Assembly: GCA_927910885.1 (NCBI GenBank)
Contig: CAKMOD010000097.1
Span: 1-22,273, forward strand
Direction: 5' to 3'
DNA length: 22,273 nt
From: an uncultured Prevotella sp.
GTDB taxonomy: Bacteria; Bacteroidota; Bacteroidia; Bacteroidales; Bacteroidaceae
Shown here: positions 1-7,414 of the stretch, one piece after another
Numbering within the stretch: position 1 is the first letter of the stretch
Layout of the letters: each line of letters starts with the position of its first letter
Made by a program: the position numbers and the translations under genes
The notes under the pieces: generated by a model
Seen by the model: only the letters and a program-made list of their open reading frames with translations
Database searches by the model: none
Told to the model about the DNA's origin: nothing

Positions 1-104
1 ACTTAGAGATATTTGAGTTTTAAGTTAGCTGATAATTCAGCTAAGTCTTCTGCACATGATATTGGGCTATGGTTACTTAAGAGTACCGCCTTTGTGCTTA
101 ACAT
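1..104. other. Gene-free left edge
   Basis: I see no convincing gene here. Open frames on both strands are short, have no recognisable domain, and one of them reads straight through the terminator at 105-138. A small perfect inverted repeat with 8-bp arms (TTAGCTGA / TCAGCTAA, four-base spacer) lies at about 25-44. It has no U-tract, so it is not a terminator; its role is unknown. Confidence 0.4.
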
Positions 105-138
105 AAAAAAGGCTGAAGTTCGATTGAGAACTTCAGCC
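105..138 (-). terminator. Intrinsic terminator of the SusCD/protease/PorV unit
   Basis: A perfect 11-bp stem (GGCTGAAGTTC at 111-121 pairs with GAACTTCAGCC at 128-138) has a six-base loop. On the minus strand it is followed directly by a run of six T (complement of 105-110). It lies about 68 bases past the stop of the PorV-like gene, so it closes the minus-strand operon. On the plus strand there is no U-tract after the stem, so it works in one direction only. Confidence 0.9.
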
Positions 139-205
139 ATATATAGAAAAAAGGAATCTATAAATAGTTTTACTCTGCTATATACATTCAGTTTTGGCAA
201 AGGGT

Positions 206-1150
206 TTAGAAGCTATAACCCAGATGAACCATTAATGCATCTACACCATAATTGGCAAAGGCATGCTGGTAAGCTACATCGAGTTTGAGGTTTTTTGTCT
301 GTCCACCAGCACCAAAGGTTATGGCATCTGAAGCCTTGTTAGCACATTGATAACCCACACGTGCGGATAGCATCTTGTTGTAGGTGTATTCTAAACCAGT
401 ACCAACCAACGTTTCATGGGCATCCTTAGGTGTAAAGTAGCGAGTTGAAAGTGCATAAGTCAAACGATGCTTAGGCGCAACGTTGACTTGCCAATCTCCA
501 CCAATCACCACCGATGTAGGTAGACTTTGAGGGATACCCGTATTGTTAAACTTCACAGCTTTACCAAAGTCCATCAGTCGGGCACCCAGAGTAAGAGTTG
601 AATTCATGTTCTTAGTCACTGCAAACGGCAGTTGGTAGGCACCGCCTAATGAGAAAGTCAGTGCGTTGGTGCTCGTAGCAGAATGACTATGTACATAGGT
701 AGCAGTGGTATATACAGCCACATGCTCTGTAACGGTGAACGAATAACCCATGTCAAGTGTGAGGTCGTAAGGCGAAATGTTGTTGGTAGCACTTGTAGAA
801 CCCACAACTGGAACAGTCAGTCCACCCAAGTAGCGCATACCAGCCATTAAGGCTGACCGATTGTTGAATCGGTAGCCCGTTGCAAAATTATATTGTATCA
901 GTCGTCCCGTGTCGGTCTTAGGCTGTGCTTCAAGCGAAGCCTCTGCTGAGAATTGTGTCTCACCAAAAGATAGGGCAGCGGGGTTAGAGTAGATAAACAT
1001 CTGGTTGGTATTGCCAAGCTGTGTCGCACCCATTGCCGCGCTTCTTACATCAGGTGTGCCTTCGAGTATAGGGAGAATGCGACTTTGTGCCGTAACTTCC
1101 ATCGCCAGGCAAGAGCCCAGTGCGACAAGTACCATTGATATCTTATTCAT
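206..1150 (-). CDS. PorV/PorQ-family outer-membrane beta-barrel protein
   Basis: A 314-residue protein with an N-terminal signal peptide (hydrophobic stretch ending in VTAQS, about residues 1-22). The rest consists of alternating amphipathic strands and ends in LGYSF, the terminal aromatic typical of outer-membrane barrels. Near the mature N-terminus, the phrase containing DVRSAAMGATQLG followed by YSNPAALSF matches the opening of PorV/PorQ-type proteins, which have GxMGdag and wNPA. In Porphyromonas, PorV shuttles T9SS cargo from the translocon to the attachment complex. This one is shorter than PorV (about 390 residues) and closer in size to PorQ. The start is 10 bases after the stop of the S8 protease gene, whose product carries a T9SS sorting domain, so I infer a dedicated cargo-linked paralogue rather than the housekeeping PorV. 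A generic FadL-like barrel is the main alternative. Confidence 0.75.
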   Translation of the reverse strand: MNKISMVLVALGSCLAMEVTAQSRILPILEGTPDVRSAAMGATQLGNTNQMFIYSNPAALSFGETQFSAEASLEAQPKTDTGRLIQYNFATGYRFNNRSALMAGMRYLGGLTVPVVGSTSATNNISPYDLTLDMGYSFTVTEHVAVYTTATYVHSHSATSTNALTFSLGGAYQLPFAVTKNMNSTLTLGARLMDFGKAVKFNNTGIPQSLPTSVVIGGDWQVNVAPKHRLTYALSTRYFTPKDAHETLVGTGLEYTYNKMLSARVGYQCANKASDAITFGAGGQTKNLKLDVAYQHAFANYGVDALMVHLGYSF

Positions 1151-1160
1151 AACGTGTTGT

Positions 1161-4013
1161 TTATTTCTTGATAAAAGTATGTTTGCTTGTTAGTCGCTCG
1201 GTTTTGAGCAGCAGATAGTAGGTCCCCGGAGCAAGGCGATCGATACCTAAAGTCACTTCGTGTGTAGTAGCATTAGGTGTTAATTTTTCGTCGATCAGTT
1301 TCTGACCACGTAAAGAGGTTACTATTGCTTGTACTTGTTTTACTTCGCTACGCATAAGCGCCTTGATGTAACTATGTGCTGGGATAGGGTAGATTACATG
1401 AACGTCAGGAGCATTCTTATCCGTTACGCGCACTTTGATGGTTGTTGAGGTACGTTTACCTTGATCGTTAGCGGTTATGGTGATTGTGGCTTCACCCTTT
1501 CCTGCTGGTGTAAGCGTAAGCATATTACCTTTTACGGATGCCTTTACAACAGATTCATTGCTTGTTGTAGCAGAGAATTGCATTTCGTTGCCACCCATAG
1601 CCTTGAAGACATTTGCCAGACTGATTTGGGCTGCTTCTCCCTGTTCGAAAAGTGACACATCGCTAAGTGTACTTATAAGTTGTGGAGCAGTGTGCGCAAC
1701 AACTTTATATACAAAGTTCTGTTGTGTCTGTCCGCCAATCTGGTCGGTAAGCGTAATACTAAATTCGTAAGTACCCGTTTTCTCAACCTTGATAAGCAAG
1801 TCGAAATTGTTGTCAACACGCTTCAACTCAACGCCTCGAGGTAGCTCCGTGGTAGTATAAGTCCATGTGTGGCCGTCTTCATCCTTTACTGGTAGTATCT
1901 TATGGTAGTAAGGTTGTGTGTCGAGCAGTACCAATGTGTCGGCAATAGTTGTACTAAAAGCAGGCGCATGGTTGAGTCGTGTAGTGAAGTTAGCCGTGAC
2001 TTCAGGTGACATATTATTGAAGCGGTCGTATGCAACCATCTTTACAACATAGTCAGTACCTGTTTCAAGTTCGGTAAAGTTTTCCTCCATCGGTGTACCT
2101 ACAGCCAATTCGTAAGAATAGCGTGTAACTGTTTGTACAGGTTTAGAGAGGTCGTCTTTCTTAAAGAGCTTGATACTATATGCAAATGCTGTATGTTCTG
2201 GGTTCAAGGCATCTTCGTCAGCTGTTACATTCCATGTGATTTGTGCATCGTAGTAGCCATGGATAGCATCGGTAGACCAGTCAGTCACGTTAAGTACAGG
2301 AGTCTCAGGCTTAATCGTTTCAGGGTCAGAGAGTGCAAAGTTAGCATCAATATAACCTATTCCCATTTTCCCAGCAAGGTTAGCATCAGTCTTTACAGCG
2401 TAAGGACTGCTTGCCTTTACAGCATTCAGCAAACGTTGGCGTAAATCGGTGTTGGTGAAGTTAGGATTAGACTTGCCAAACTTTGATACTACCAGTGCAG
2501 CCACACCCGATACGTGAGGCGCAGCCATTGACGTGCCTTGTGCGAAGGCATAGTTGTTATCTGTAGGCAAAGTGAAGTCCGTATTAGGATATTCACCTGT
2601 AAATTGCTGGTCGAAGTTTGCTGGTACAGTACTCAGTACGCCTCTATAAACTTCATTTGAATTGGTAGTTCCACCAGGAGCAAGCACGTCAACCCATGGT
2701 CCTTTGTTCATGTAGTCGGTAGGTGTGCCAAGGCTATTGAAGGCACCTACAGCCAACACACGTGGATAGGAAGCAGGAATCATGTCAATATCGTATTGCG
2801 AATCGTTACCTGAAGCAAAGACAACGAGTCCTCCCTTCATGTAAGCATTTGGCTTCTTGTTGCCCTGTGGGTCGCATCCTGCAATGTCAGTGAAGTAATC
2901 TATACCCTCTTTAAGCAAGTCAAATTGTGTCTTAAAGATGTGTTGAAAGTTAGCATTGTTAAGATATTTTTTACGGTCGAAGGCATAACCCCATGAGCAG
3001 TTACAAACAGAAGCCCCGTTTTCGGCAGCAAATTCAAAAGCTTTAACGATGTAAGCGGTAGAGGCTGTCTCGTTATATCCATCGCGTCCGTATATCTCAC
3101 AGCTCATTAGTCGTACACCCGAATTGGCATCACCATTACCACCAGCGACACCACAGACGCCCAATCCGTTGTTGTTACGTGCAGCAATGGTTCCTGCTAC
3201 GTGGGTACCATGTCCGCCTGCAATAATAACATTGGGGTCACCACTTCCTTTCTCGGCAGCATAGAAGTTGCGCCCATGGATTGTAGCACCTGTAACTGGG
3301 TCTACACCCTGCCATGCTGAAGCAGACAAGTCCTCGTGTTCAAAGTCGATACCTGAGTCCATTACTGCCACTACGACATTGGGGTCGCCTGTTTCTTTCT
3401 GCCAAGCAGAGAAGAGGTTGATGTCGGCACCCTCCTTAAAGGTGGCGTATCTGCTGATAGTTGTTGTGTAATGCCATTGATATTGTAAGTATGGGTCGGT
3501 GAAGCCCAGATATCCTGTACCATCATTAGCAGGTCTCAGACTTCTTGGATTGATAGGAGTACGCGTTGGTGAGGTGTATTTCACCTGAGAAGGAGCAACC
3601 TGAACGTTGCCATGTACCTTCTCAATTGCTGGGTCACGTCGTAGCTCATTGATTACTTGTTCAACGCTTTTAGTACTATCGAACCTTACGATAAACCATC
3701 GGTCTAAGCCCCTGGCACGTTTAAGGTTGGCATAGTCATTATTCATATCAAACACCTGTTCCACTTTTACGTTCGTGTTTTCAAACACTTTAGCACGTGT
3801 TACGCTTTGTGATGCTGCACGTGTGGTGGGGGTATGGTTGGCTTTTAGTTTAATGAAAGCCAGTCCCGGTTGCCAAGGAAAGGTTTCGTTGACAGATGAT
3901 TGGGTTGCATCGGTATTGGCTTGTGTAGGTAGTATATCATCGCTACATGCCGAGAATAAGCCCACAGCCAATGACATGCAAGCCGTCGCGTATATCTTTT
4001 TAAACTGTTTCAT
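1161..4013 (-). CDS. S8 subtilisin-like serine protease, surface-exported (T9SS sorting domain)
   Basis: A 950-residue protein. Residues 1-23 form a lipoprotein-type signal ending FSAC, followed by SDD. A propeptide-like region (about 45-145) precedes the S8 catalytic domain. The triad is visible: Asp219 in AVMDSG, His268 in GGHGTHVAG, Ser495 in GTSMAAPH, with the oxyanion Asn403 in ASGND. After the catalytic domain come a fibronectin-III-like domain (about 570-680), one or two cadherin/Ig-like domains (about 682-865), and a C-terminal beta-sandwich starting VIYPIPAHSYI (about 872-950). The last matches type A T9SS sorting domains in shape (YPNPA-like start, LxPGTYYL near the end). It should digest extracellular protein at the cell surface. 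It starts 12 bases after the upstream gene's stop and ends 10 bases before the PorV-like gene, so the genes are clearly co-transcribed. The catalytic core looks intact. Confidence 0.93.
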   Translation of the reverse strand: MKQFKKIYATACMSLAVGLFSACSDDILPTQANTDATQSSVNETFPWQPGLAFIKLKANHTPTTRAASQSVTRAKVFENTNVKVEQVFDMNNDYANLKRARGLDRWFIVRFDSTKSVEQVINELRRDPAIEKVHGNVQVAPSQVKYTSPTRTPINPRSLRPANDGTGYLGFTDPYLQYQWHYTTTISRYATFKEGADINLFSAWQKETGDPNVVVAVMDSGIDFEHEDLSASAWQGVDPVTGATIHGRNFYAAEKGSGDPNVIIAGGHGTHVAGTIAARNNNGLGVCGVAGGNGDANSGVRLMSCEIYGRDGYNETASTAYIVKAFEFAAENGASVCNCSWGYAFDRKKYLNNANFQHIFKTQFDLLKEGIDYFTDIAGCDPQGNKKPNAYMKGGLVVFASGNDSQYDIDMIPASYPRVLAVGAFNSLGTPTDYMNKGPWVDVLAPGGTTNSNEVYRGVLSTVPANFDQQFTGEYPNTDFTLPTDNNYAFAQGTSMAAPHVSGVAALVVSKFGKSNPNFTNTDLRQRLLNAVKASSPYAVKTDANLAGKMGIGYIDANFALSDPETIKPETPVLNVTDWSTDAIHGYYDAQITWNVTADEDALNPEHTAFAYSIKLFKKDDLSKPVQTVTRYSYELAVGTPMEENFTELETGTDYVVKMVAYDRFNNMSPEVTANFTTRLNHAPAFSTTIADTLVLLDTQPYYHKILPVKDEDGHTWTYTTTELPRGVELKRVDNNFDLLIKVEKTGTYEFSITLTDQIGGQTQQNFVYKVVAHTAPQLISTLSDVSLFEQGEAAQISLANVFKAMGGNEMQFSATTSNESVVKASVKGNMLTLTPAGKGEATITITANDQGKRTSTTIKVRVTDKNAPDVHVIYPIPAHSYIKALMRSEVKQVQAIVTSLRGQKLIDEKLTPNATTHEVTLGIDRLAPGTYYLLLKTERLTSKHTFIKK

Positions 4014-4025
4014 AGGATTAGTTGT

Positions 4026-5192
4026 CTATAAGTTAAGGGTTTTCTTGATTTGGTCTACATAATGCTTACTCTTATAGTATGTGATGACCGTGCGCGTTTC
4101 CTGTGGTCGCATATCAATAAGGTCAGCCTCACCACGGAAGAAAGTAACAAAGCCATTACCATCGCCACGGAAGAAAGTGTAACCTTTATCTTCGATGACG
4201 TTTCTTATACTTACTGGCAAGGTATATGTGTACCATTCGTAAACGCCAGGAGTACCTTCCTGCTCACGATTATATATAATATCACTACCCATATAGAACA
4301 TGTGGCACAAACCAATGGTTCCACTTAGTTCGGCATCAGGAACTAAACCTGCGTCAAGATCTTCAGGAGTTGCTCCTTGCCAGTTGAAATAGTAAATCAC
4401 ATTAGACAAAGAACCATTCTCATAGCTGGCATTCTCGGGTACGAAAAGCAGTCGTGAATACTTGCAGAGAGGGTCTTCGGTTGTAGTGGTGATTTTCTCA
4501 TCATTGAATTCGTTGTTGAAGTCGGGTTTCATACCGCGTTTTTTCTCAAACTCAATGACCTCCTTGAGCTTGAAGTTCTTGTTATGCAAAAGGCTGGATC
4601 TGAACACAGGGAAGCTTGTAATCTTACCATTACTACCCAACTTTATGTTGTTCGAACTCACAACATACTTCATACATGCGCTTTTATATATACCACCATA
4701 CATCTTAAAGTTCATCGGATCATTGTAAACGTGCATTAAACGGGTTACATCTTCCTCTTCACAATAGTATTGTGTTTCGGTTTCCATGCGCTGTTTGTTG
4801 CCAAGCATGAAGTTGTTTTGTTTTAGCCAAGGGTCGTAAGACTCTTTCTGGAATGTCTGTCCCTTAGGAGCTTTGAGCCAAGCACTAAAAATCTTCTTGG
4901 TCGTGTAGTTAGGCATATAGAATATTCGTGGTGACTGTTCACCAGGCGAGTGAAAAGCATAATATATCTTATCAACATCCTCCTTGAACGGCAAGAGAGA
5001 ATCTATCTCGAATGCTTTATCTCGGCTATTGTTTCTTTGTGCTTCAAGTTCAGTTACACGCGCCAAGTCAAAGTTTTCGATATCCCAAACAGGGAATTGG
5101 AACTGTACGTATCCATTCTGGGTTACATTCAATAAGAAATGCTTGTTACCATTGTGAGGAAGAGTTTCTCGCTTCGGCTGGTTTGTGCCCAT
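4026..5192 (-). CDS. C-terminal part of a BACON-domain surface protein (frameshifted from the upstream ORF)
   Basis: An open frame of 388 residues with no signal peptide. This is unexpected for a protein encoded between two exported lipoproteins. Its first 40 residues (through QNGYVQFQFPVWD) look like the final strands of a BACON domain whose first strands are encoded in the overlapping upstream frame. The remainder is rich in Tyr, Phe and Asn, without a recognised enzymatic motif. It resembles the uncharacterised C-terminal domains found on SusCD-linked lipoproteins in Bacteroidota, possibly a DUF5003-type region, though I cannot verify that. The ATG at 5192 is simply the first in frame and has no good upstream context. 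The most likely reading is the distal two thirds of one surface lipoprotein of about 570 residues, disrupted by a frameshift at 5129-5192. A true separate gene is possible but would lack export. Confidence 0.7.
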   Translation of the reverse strand: MGTNQPKRETLPHNGNKHFLLNVTQNGYVQFQFPVWDIENFDLARVTELEAQRNNSRDKAFEIDSLLPFKEDVDKIYYAFHSPGEQSPRIFYMPNYTTKKIFSAWLKAPKGQTFQKESYDPWLKQNNFMLGNKQRMETETQYYCEEEDVTRLMHVYNDPMNFKMYGGIYKSACMKYVVSSNNIKLGSNGKITSFPVFRSSLLHNKNFKLKEVIEFEKKRGMKPDFNNEFNDEKITTTTEDPLCKYSRLLFVPENASYENGSLSNVIYYFNWQGATPEDLDAGLVPDAELSGTIGLCHMFYMGSDIIYNREQEGTPGVYEWYTYTLPVSIRNVIEDKGYTFFRGDGNGFVTFFRGEADLIDMRPQETRTVITYYKSKHYVDQIKKTLNL

Positions 5193-5746
5193 TGGCTGTT
5201 GCGTTCGATGGCAGTGAGACTTAGTTTCAGCTTATGTTGCTTGATGTCTACCTCATAAGTAAGCCAGTCGTTTTTCTCTTTATCAACCTGCTCTACACGC
5301 CAGTTATCCGAGTTAGAGAGAACGTTCAGCTCTACGGCTGTATGTGCTTCATGGCTGAAGATAGCCGTTCCATTACTACCCTCTACGGTGATGTAAGGTT
5401 CAGAACCAAACTGGGTGATGTCAAGTACTTGCTTACCATTAGGCGTAATAACTACTACTTGCGCTTTGCGTTCATCAGCTCCTTCGTTGGCTGAGGCTAT
5501 AAGTTCAAGCATATTCCCTACTTTCTTAGCAGAGAGCCAGTCACTATATGTTCCATTCTCCACTTGCCATTCGTCGCCAAGAGCAGCCATATCAACCATC
5601 TTAGTCTCACCTTCCTGATTGAAGGTGAAGGTCTGGGTCTCACCTTGAACAAACTTTTCAGCTCCACCTAAGGTAAGGTCCTTTTGGCATGCGCTTGCCA
5701 ATGCAACAATGATGAGCAAGGCGCATAGTCTTATATTCTTATACAT
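5129..5746 (-). CDS. BACON-domain lipoprotein, N-terminal part
   Basis: I place the start at the ATG at 5746 (MYKNIRLC), not at the longer in-frame ATG at 5791. The former gives a proper signal peptide with lipobox-like ASAC (Cys20 followed by QKDL), and a 41-base gap after the SusD stop. The protein then carries one complete BACON domain (about residues 35-110, with the NEGADERKAQVVV and LDITQFG phrases) and the first strands of a second (from YITVEGSNG to RSEKLFLTM). It stops abruptly inside the second domain, while the continuation (NGYVQFQFPVWD) is in the neighbouring frame. BACON domains are carbohydrate- or protein-binding modules of surface proteins in Sus-like loci. The product as written is a truncated surface-binding lipoprotein. 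A sequencing error or a real mutation would both explain the break. Confidence 0.75.
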   Translation of the reverse strand: MYKNIRLCALLIIVALASACQKDLTLGGAEKFVQGETQTFTFNQEGETKMVDMAALGDEWQVENGTYSDWLSAKKVGNMLELIASANEGADERKAQVVVITPNGKQVLDITQFGSEPYITVEGSNGTAIFSHEAHTAVELNVLSNSDNWRVEQVDKEKNDWLTYEVDIKQHKLKLSLTAIERNSQWAQTSRSEKLFLTMVTSISY

Positions 5747-5787
5747 AGCGTGTAATTTATTTGTTTGCGTATGTCTCATTGTAGTTC

Positions 5788-7398
5788 TCATCTGGGATTT
5801 TGTACGATGTTAGGATTAATTCTAATTTCGTTTTCAGGGATTGGCCATACAAACATCTTGTTGTCGGGCTGTATGTTCACATTGAAGCCAGGAGCATAGA
5901 AGGTTGCTGGAACTTGATAATAGCCTTGTGCACCTTGGAAAGAACGCTTAGAAAAGCCCTGCTTCCAGCGGCGTAAATCCCAGAGTCTGAAACCCTCAAA
6001 AGCCAATTCACGAGCACGTTCAGCCTTTATCTCATTGTAGAGTTCGTCGCCAGTAGCACTGGTTGTAGGTACTCCTCTCGATGTTCTCAATATGTTAAGA
6101 TAATCTTGTGCATCAGCTTCGTTTCCCAACTTATAGGCTGCTTCTGCCACGATAAGATACTGCTCGGCAATACGGAAAGGCTTAGGAGCTTGATTACCAT
6201 TAGGAACATATCCTCCCCAATGGGTACTGGTGAGGTTAGCATAGCTCGGGTTACCCTTGAACTTAGAAACGACATAAAGCTGTGTAGACACATTCTTGTC
6301 ATTTACGGTAGTACTAACGAATTCAAAGAGAGCCAGTGCACGATGATCGGTTTCGCTTGAAAAGAGATCATTTATGACTTCTCGTGTAGGAACATAAGGT
6401 GGTTTATTGTAGTCAGCAACCCTATCTGGCTGTTTTGACTCGTCCCAATAGGTTGTTGTAGAGAGGTCAGCACCATAGAGTGAAGTAACCGTTGGCACCT
6501 CATTTTCTTTTGCTACGTATGGTTGCCAGATTTGTTCTGTACCCTTATCATAGAACCACATCTGCGCGAAAGCATCTTCTTGCGGGTTGATTTTTCCTTC
6601 GCTATTTACAGAAGAAGTATAAGGTGCAATGAGTGGATAAGTATTTTTATTTATCAATAGTTTAGCTTCTTGATAAGCCTTGTTCATGTCATCCATATAA
6701 AGGAAGACGCGTGCACGTAAAGCTCGCACAGCATCAGCACTTATTTCACTATTCCCTGCCTTTGTTTCAACGGAAGCCAAGTAGGTTTCTGCTTGATTTA
6801 AATCGTCTAATATTTGCTTATATGTTTGAGTGTTATTAGCTCTTTGGGGCTTATTTTGGTTCACTTCTCCTGTTTCCAAAACTACTCCCAAGTCTTTATC
6901 AGCTGTAGCAGCATTGTAAGGCATACCCCATCTTAATGCCAAGTTAAAGTGATAGAACGCTCTGGCAAAGTAGGCATCACCAAGATATTGGTTTTTCAGC
7001 GACTTCTCTGCCTCTGTGACATTCAGTTTAGGAAGCTTTGTCAGTACCACATTGGCATCAACAAGTGCCGAATAATATGAGTGGTAGATTTCTTGTAGTA
7101 CGTTACTCTCAGGCAATAAGGTCCATCCATGAAAGTCTCCATAGAGGTTTCCGAAAGCAGCATGGGCATTAAGCATGTCTGCCTGTGCCTCTTGTGGCAG
7201 TACATACCCCCCTCCAAACTTACCACGAAGTGTGGAGTAAATACCATTGTCCCATTTAGCAGCGTCTTGCATATTAAGAAACGAGACGTTATAATCAATG
7301 AAGTCTGCTGGTTCGCGGTCAAGATTACAACCTTGAAGTATAGTCGCAAAGGCAAGCAAGCATAAATATATCTTCGTTGTTTTCATTTTTTTATTCAT
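5788..7398 (-). CDS. SusD/RagB-family outer-membrane lipoprotein
   Basis: This is the substrate-binding lid partner of the SusC-like porin encoded just upstream. I choose the ATG at 7398 (MNKKMKTTKIYL), 16 bases after the SusC stop. An in-frame ATG at 7434 would overlap SusC and put charged residues ahead of the signal peptide; the ATG at 7386 is also possible. From 7398 the protein is 536 residues with lipobox LQGC and a mature N-terminus NLDREP. It has the TPR-like helical core (phrases LGDAYFARAFYHFNLALRWG and YKQILDDLNQAETYL) and the hallmark SusD/RagB C-terminal signature ERARELAFEGFRLWDLRRW. It ends IRINPNIVQNPR, a normal SusD terminus. Given the neighbouring protease and absence of glycosidases, the ligand may be a peptide, as for RagB, but this is inferred from context only. 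Confidence 0.94.
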   Translation of the reverse strand: MNKKMKTTKIYLCLLAFATILQGCNLDREPADFIDYNVSFLNMQDAAKWDNGIYSTLRGKFGGGYVLPQEAQADMLNAHAAFGNLYGDFHGWTLLPESNVLQEIYHSYYSALVDANVVLTKLPKLNVTEAEKSLKNQYLGDAYFARAFYHFNLALRWGMPYNAATADKDLGVVLETGEVNQNKPQRANNTQTYKQILDDLNQAETYLASVETKAGNSEISADAVRALRARVFLYMDDMNKAYQEAKLLINKNTYPLIAPYTSSVNSEGKINPQEDAFAQMWFYDKGTEQIWQPYVAKENEVPTVTSLYGADLSTTTYWDESKQPDRVADYNKPPYVPTREVINDLFSSETDHRALALFEFVSTTVNDKNVSTQLYVVSKFKGNPSYANLTSTHWGGYVPNGNQAPKPFRIAEQYLIVAEAAYKLGNEADAQDYLNILRTSRGVPTTSATGDELYNEIKAERARELAFEGFRLWDLRRWKQGFSKRSFQGAQGYYQVPATFYAPGFNVNIQPDNKMFVWPIPENEIRINPNIVQNPR

Positions 7399-7414
7399 TA
7401 GTTGACGGTTGTTA

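Noticed and set aside
13..288. 91-codon plus-strand frame crossing the left edge
   Set aside because: It runs through the terminator hairpin and into the antisense of the PorV-like gene; it is not a credible gene.
5129..5192. Programmed -1 ribosomal frameshift joining the BACON frames
   Set aside because: No heptameric slippery sequence in the overlap in the right phase, and no strong downstream structure by eye. A mutation or error is simpler.
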